This document shows positions 63,328 to 64,000 of a stretch of DNA of 64,000 nt, piece after piece. Numbering within the stretch: the first letter of the stretch is position 1; the number at the start of each line of letters is the position of its first letter. A model generated the notes under the pieces. That model was not told where the DNA came from, searched no databases, and saw nothing but the letters and a program-made list of their open reading frames with translations. This DNA comes from Fimbriiglobus ruber (GTDB lineage: Bacteria > Planctomycetota > Planctomycetia > Gemmatales > Gemmataceae). The position numbers were made by a program, and so were the translations under genes. Location of the stretch: contig NZ_NIDE01000005.1 of the NCBI RefSeq assembly GCF_002197845.1, positions 248,001 through 312,000 of the forward strand. The letters run 5' to 3'.

Positions 63328-63564
63328 GAAATTTGAAATTTGTCACGACACACTTATCCTATTCCGTTTGTCTCATTCCGTATTATCATGGAGCGGAAAG
63401 TGCGTGTGGGCTGATGGGGACGGAGGGCAATCGATGACCGCGCCCGAGTAATTGGTGTGTGACAATCCGAGCAATATGTTGAGCCGTCATTCGTCCACAA
63501 TGAGAAGGCAGATTGATAACGCAGGCATTTACCATTTACAGTTATCTACTCAATTAGAGGTGGT

Positions 63565-64000
63565 TCATGTGCTAAAAATATTCGACCACTTTCCTGTTCC
63601 ATCAGTGTACAATAAACCTTCGCTCCCAGTTGCAGCGATAGAGCCAGTTACTTGTGCTTCCAAATCGCGAAAACTATCAGCCGTCTTGATATCAAGATGC
63701 ACTGCAGGGCTTTTGCATTTATCTTCGCGCCAAGTTTTTATTAGTCCATCTTCGTAACCACCTGTGATAACAAGACCATCTCCGGCCAAATCAAAAGCAT
63801 ATACCGCTCCAGTATGTGAGTGAATTTCGTTTAAGATAAAGCCTGTGCGGCTGTCTACACAGACAATCATGCCGTTAGGCGTCGGAAATAAGATTACGTC
63901 TCCAAGAGAGGAGTAGCCGATTCGATCAACAGAAGCGGGGATTGTAAGCGACTCATATAAATCATCAGAAGAAACATCGTCACGCCGGTAGAATACCGTG
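63565..64000 (-). CDS. WD40-like protein, 5' end outside window
   Basis: The minus frame is open from the window edge (about 145 codons visible) to a stop at 63565. Repeats of the type IPASVDRIGYSSLGDVILFP, HTGAVYAFDLAGDGLVITGG, YEDGLIKTWRED and QVTGSIAATGSEGLLYTDG show the four-stranded WD40-like pattern with GG-x-DG-IKTW. It is AT-rich relative to its neighbours. The stretch 63328-63564 between it and the U32 fragment has no visible gene. Function unknown. Confidence 0.6.
   Translation of the reverse strand, partial: TVFYRRDDVSSDDLYESLTIPASVDRIGYSSLGDVILFPTPNGMIVCVDSRTGFILNEIHSHTGAVYAFDLAGDGLVITGGYEDGLIKTWREDKCKSPAVHLDIKTADSFRDLEAQVTGSIAATGSEGLLYTDGTGKWSNIFST

Noticed and set aside
1-64000. 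tRNA, rRNA or riboswitch candidates
   Set aside because: Looked for cloverleaf ends (GGTTCGAATCC-type loops) and conserved rRNA blocks by eye; none convincing. A covariance search could not be run.

Overview
The window (64 kb, GC-rich with AT-rich islands) looks like a chromosomal segment of a planctomycete of the Gemmataceae type. The grounds are a DUF1571 protein, an ECF sigma factor fused to a C-terminal propeller, a Tat-exported Gfo/Idh/MocA protein, a giant secreted protein with a PLEAR-type N-terminus, TPR/glycosyltransferase proteins and a very heavy insertion-sequence load. No species can be fixed from sequence alone, and no rRNA, tRNA or CRISPR array was seen.

Layout. 0.0-6.5 kb: ordinary genes (DUF1571, SAM methyltransferase, spermidine-synthase-like membrane protein, class A beta-lactamase-like hydrolase, Tat-exported beta-helix protein). 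6.5-12.7 kb: an AT-richer locus (two paralogous small secreted proteins and a split secreted gene) invaded by two IS5 copies and one IS1380. 12.7-16.7 kb: nested IS debris around an IS21. 16.7-46.7 kb: the centre of interest. 46.8-52.0 kb: glycosyltransferases. 52.2-55.8 kb: IS1380, a MITE-like element, palindromes and IS3. 55.8-64 kb: ATP-grasp remnant, SDR, Gfo/Idh/MocA, ECF-propeller fusion, D-threonine-aldolase-like enzyme, U32 fragment and a partial WD40-like gene.

The 16.7-46.7 kb region reads, on the minus strand, as a polymorphic-toxin-like array. A giant gene (46719 to 33778, roughly 4,300 codons) encodes an N-terminal secretion region, about 15 Calx-beta repeats, a PKD-like domain, a roughly 1,600-residue Ser/Thr/Asp/Gly repeat stalk, a conserved junction ending in a PFVDPG motif, and a unique C-terminal domain. 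A 78-codon putative immunity gene follows after 2 nt. Downstream in the same orientation lie three displaced 3' modules. Each carries a piece of the same stalk and the same junction, then a different AT-richer C-terminal domain, then a different small gene. This is the layout known from CDI and Rhs loci (main gene plus orphan tip/immunity pairs). I found no previous description of this stalk type, but I could not search.

All three orphan modules have been hit by insertion sequences: IS701 in one; IS66 plus IS5 in another; IS1380 plus IS5 in the third. Removing the IS701 and the IS5 inside the immunity gene, with one target duplication each, restores exact reading frames. Glycosyltransferases directly upstream of the giant gene could modify the Ser/Thr stalk (inference). 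Many frame breaks are single-base losses in C/G runs, in IS copies and host genes alike. Consensus error must therefore be excluded before any of these genes is called a pseudogene.
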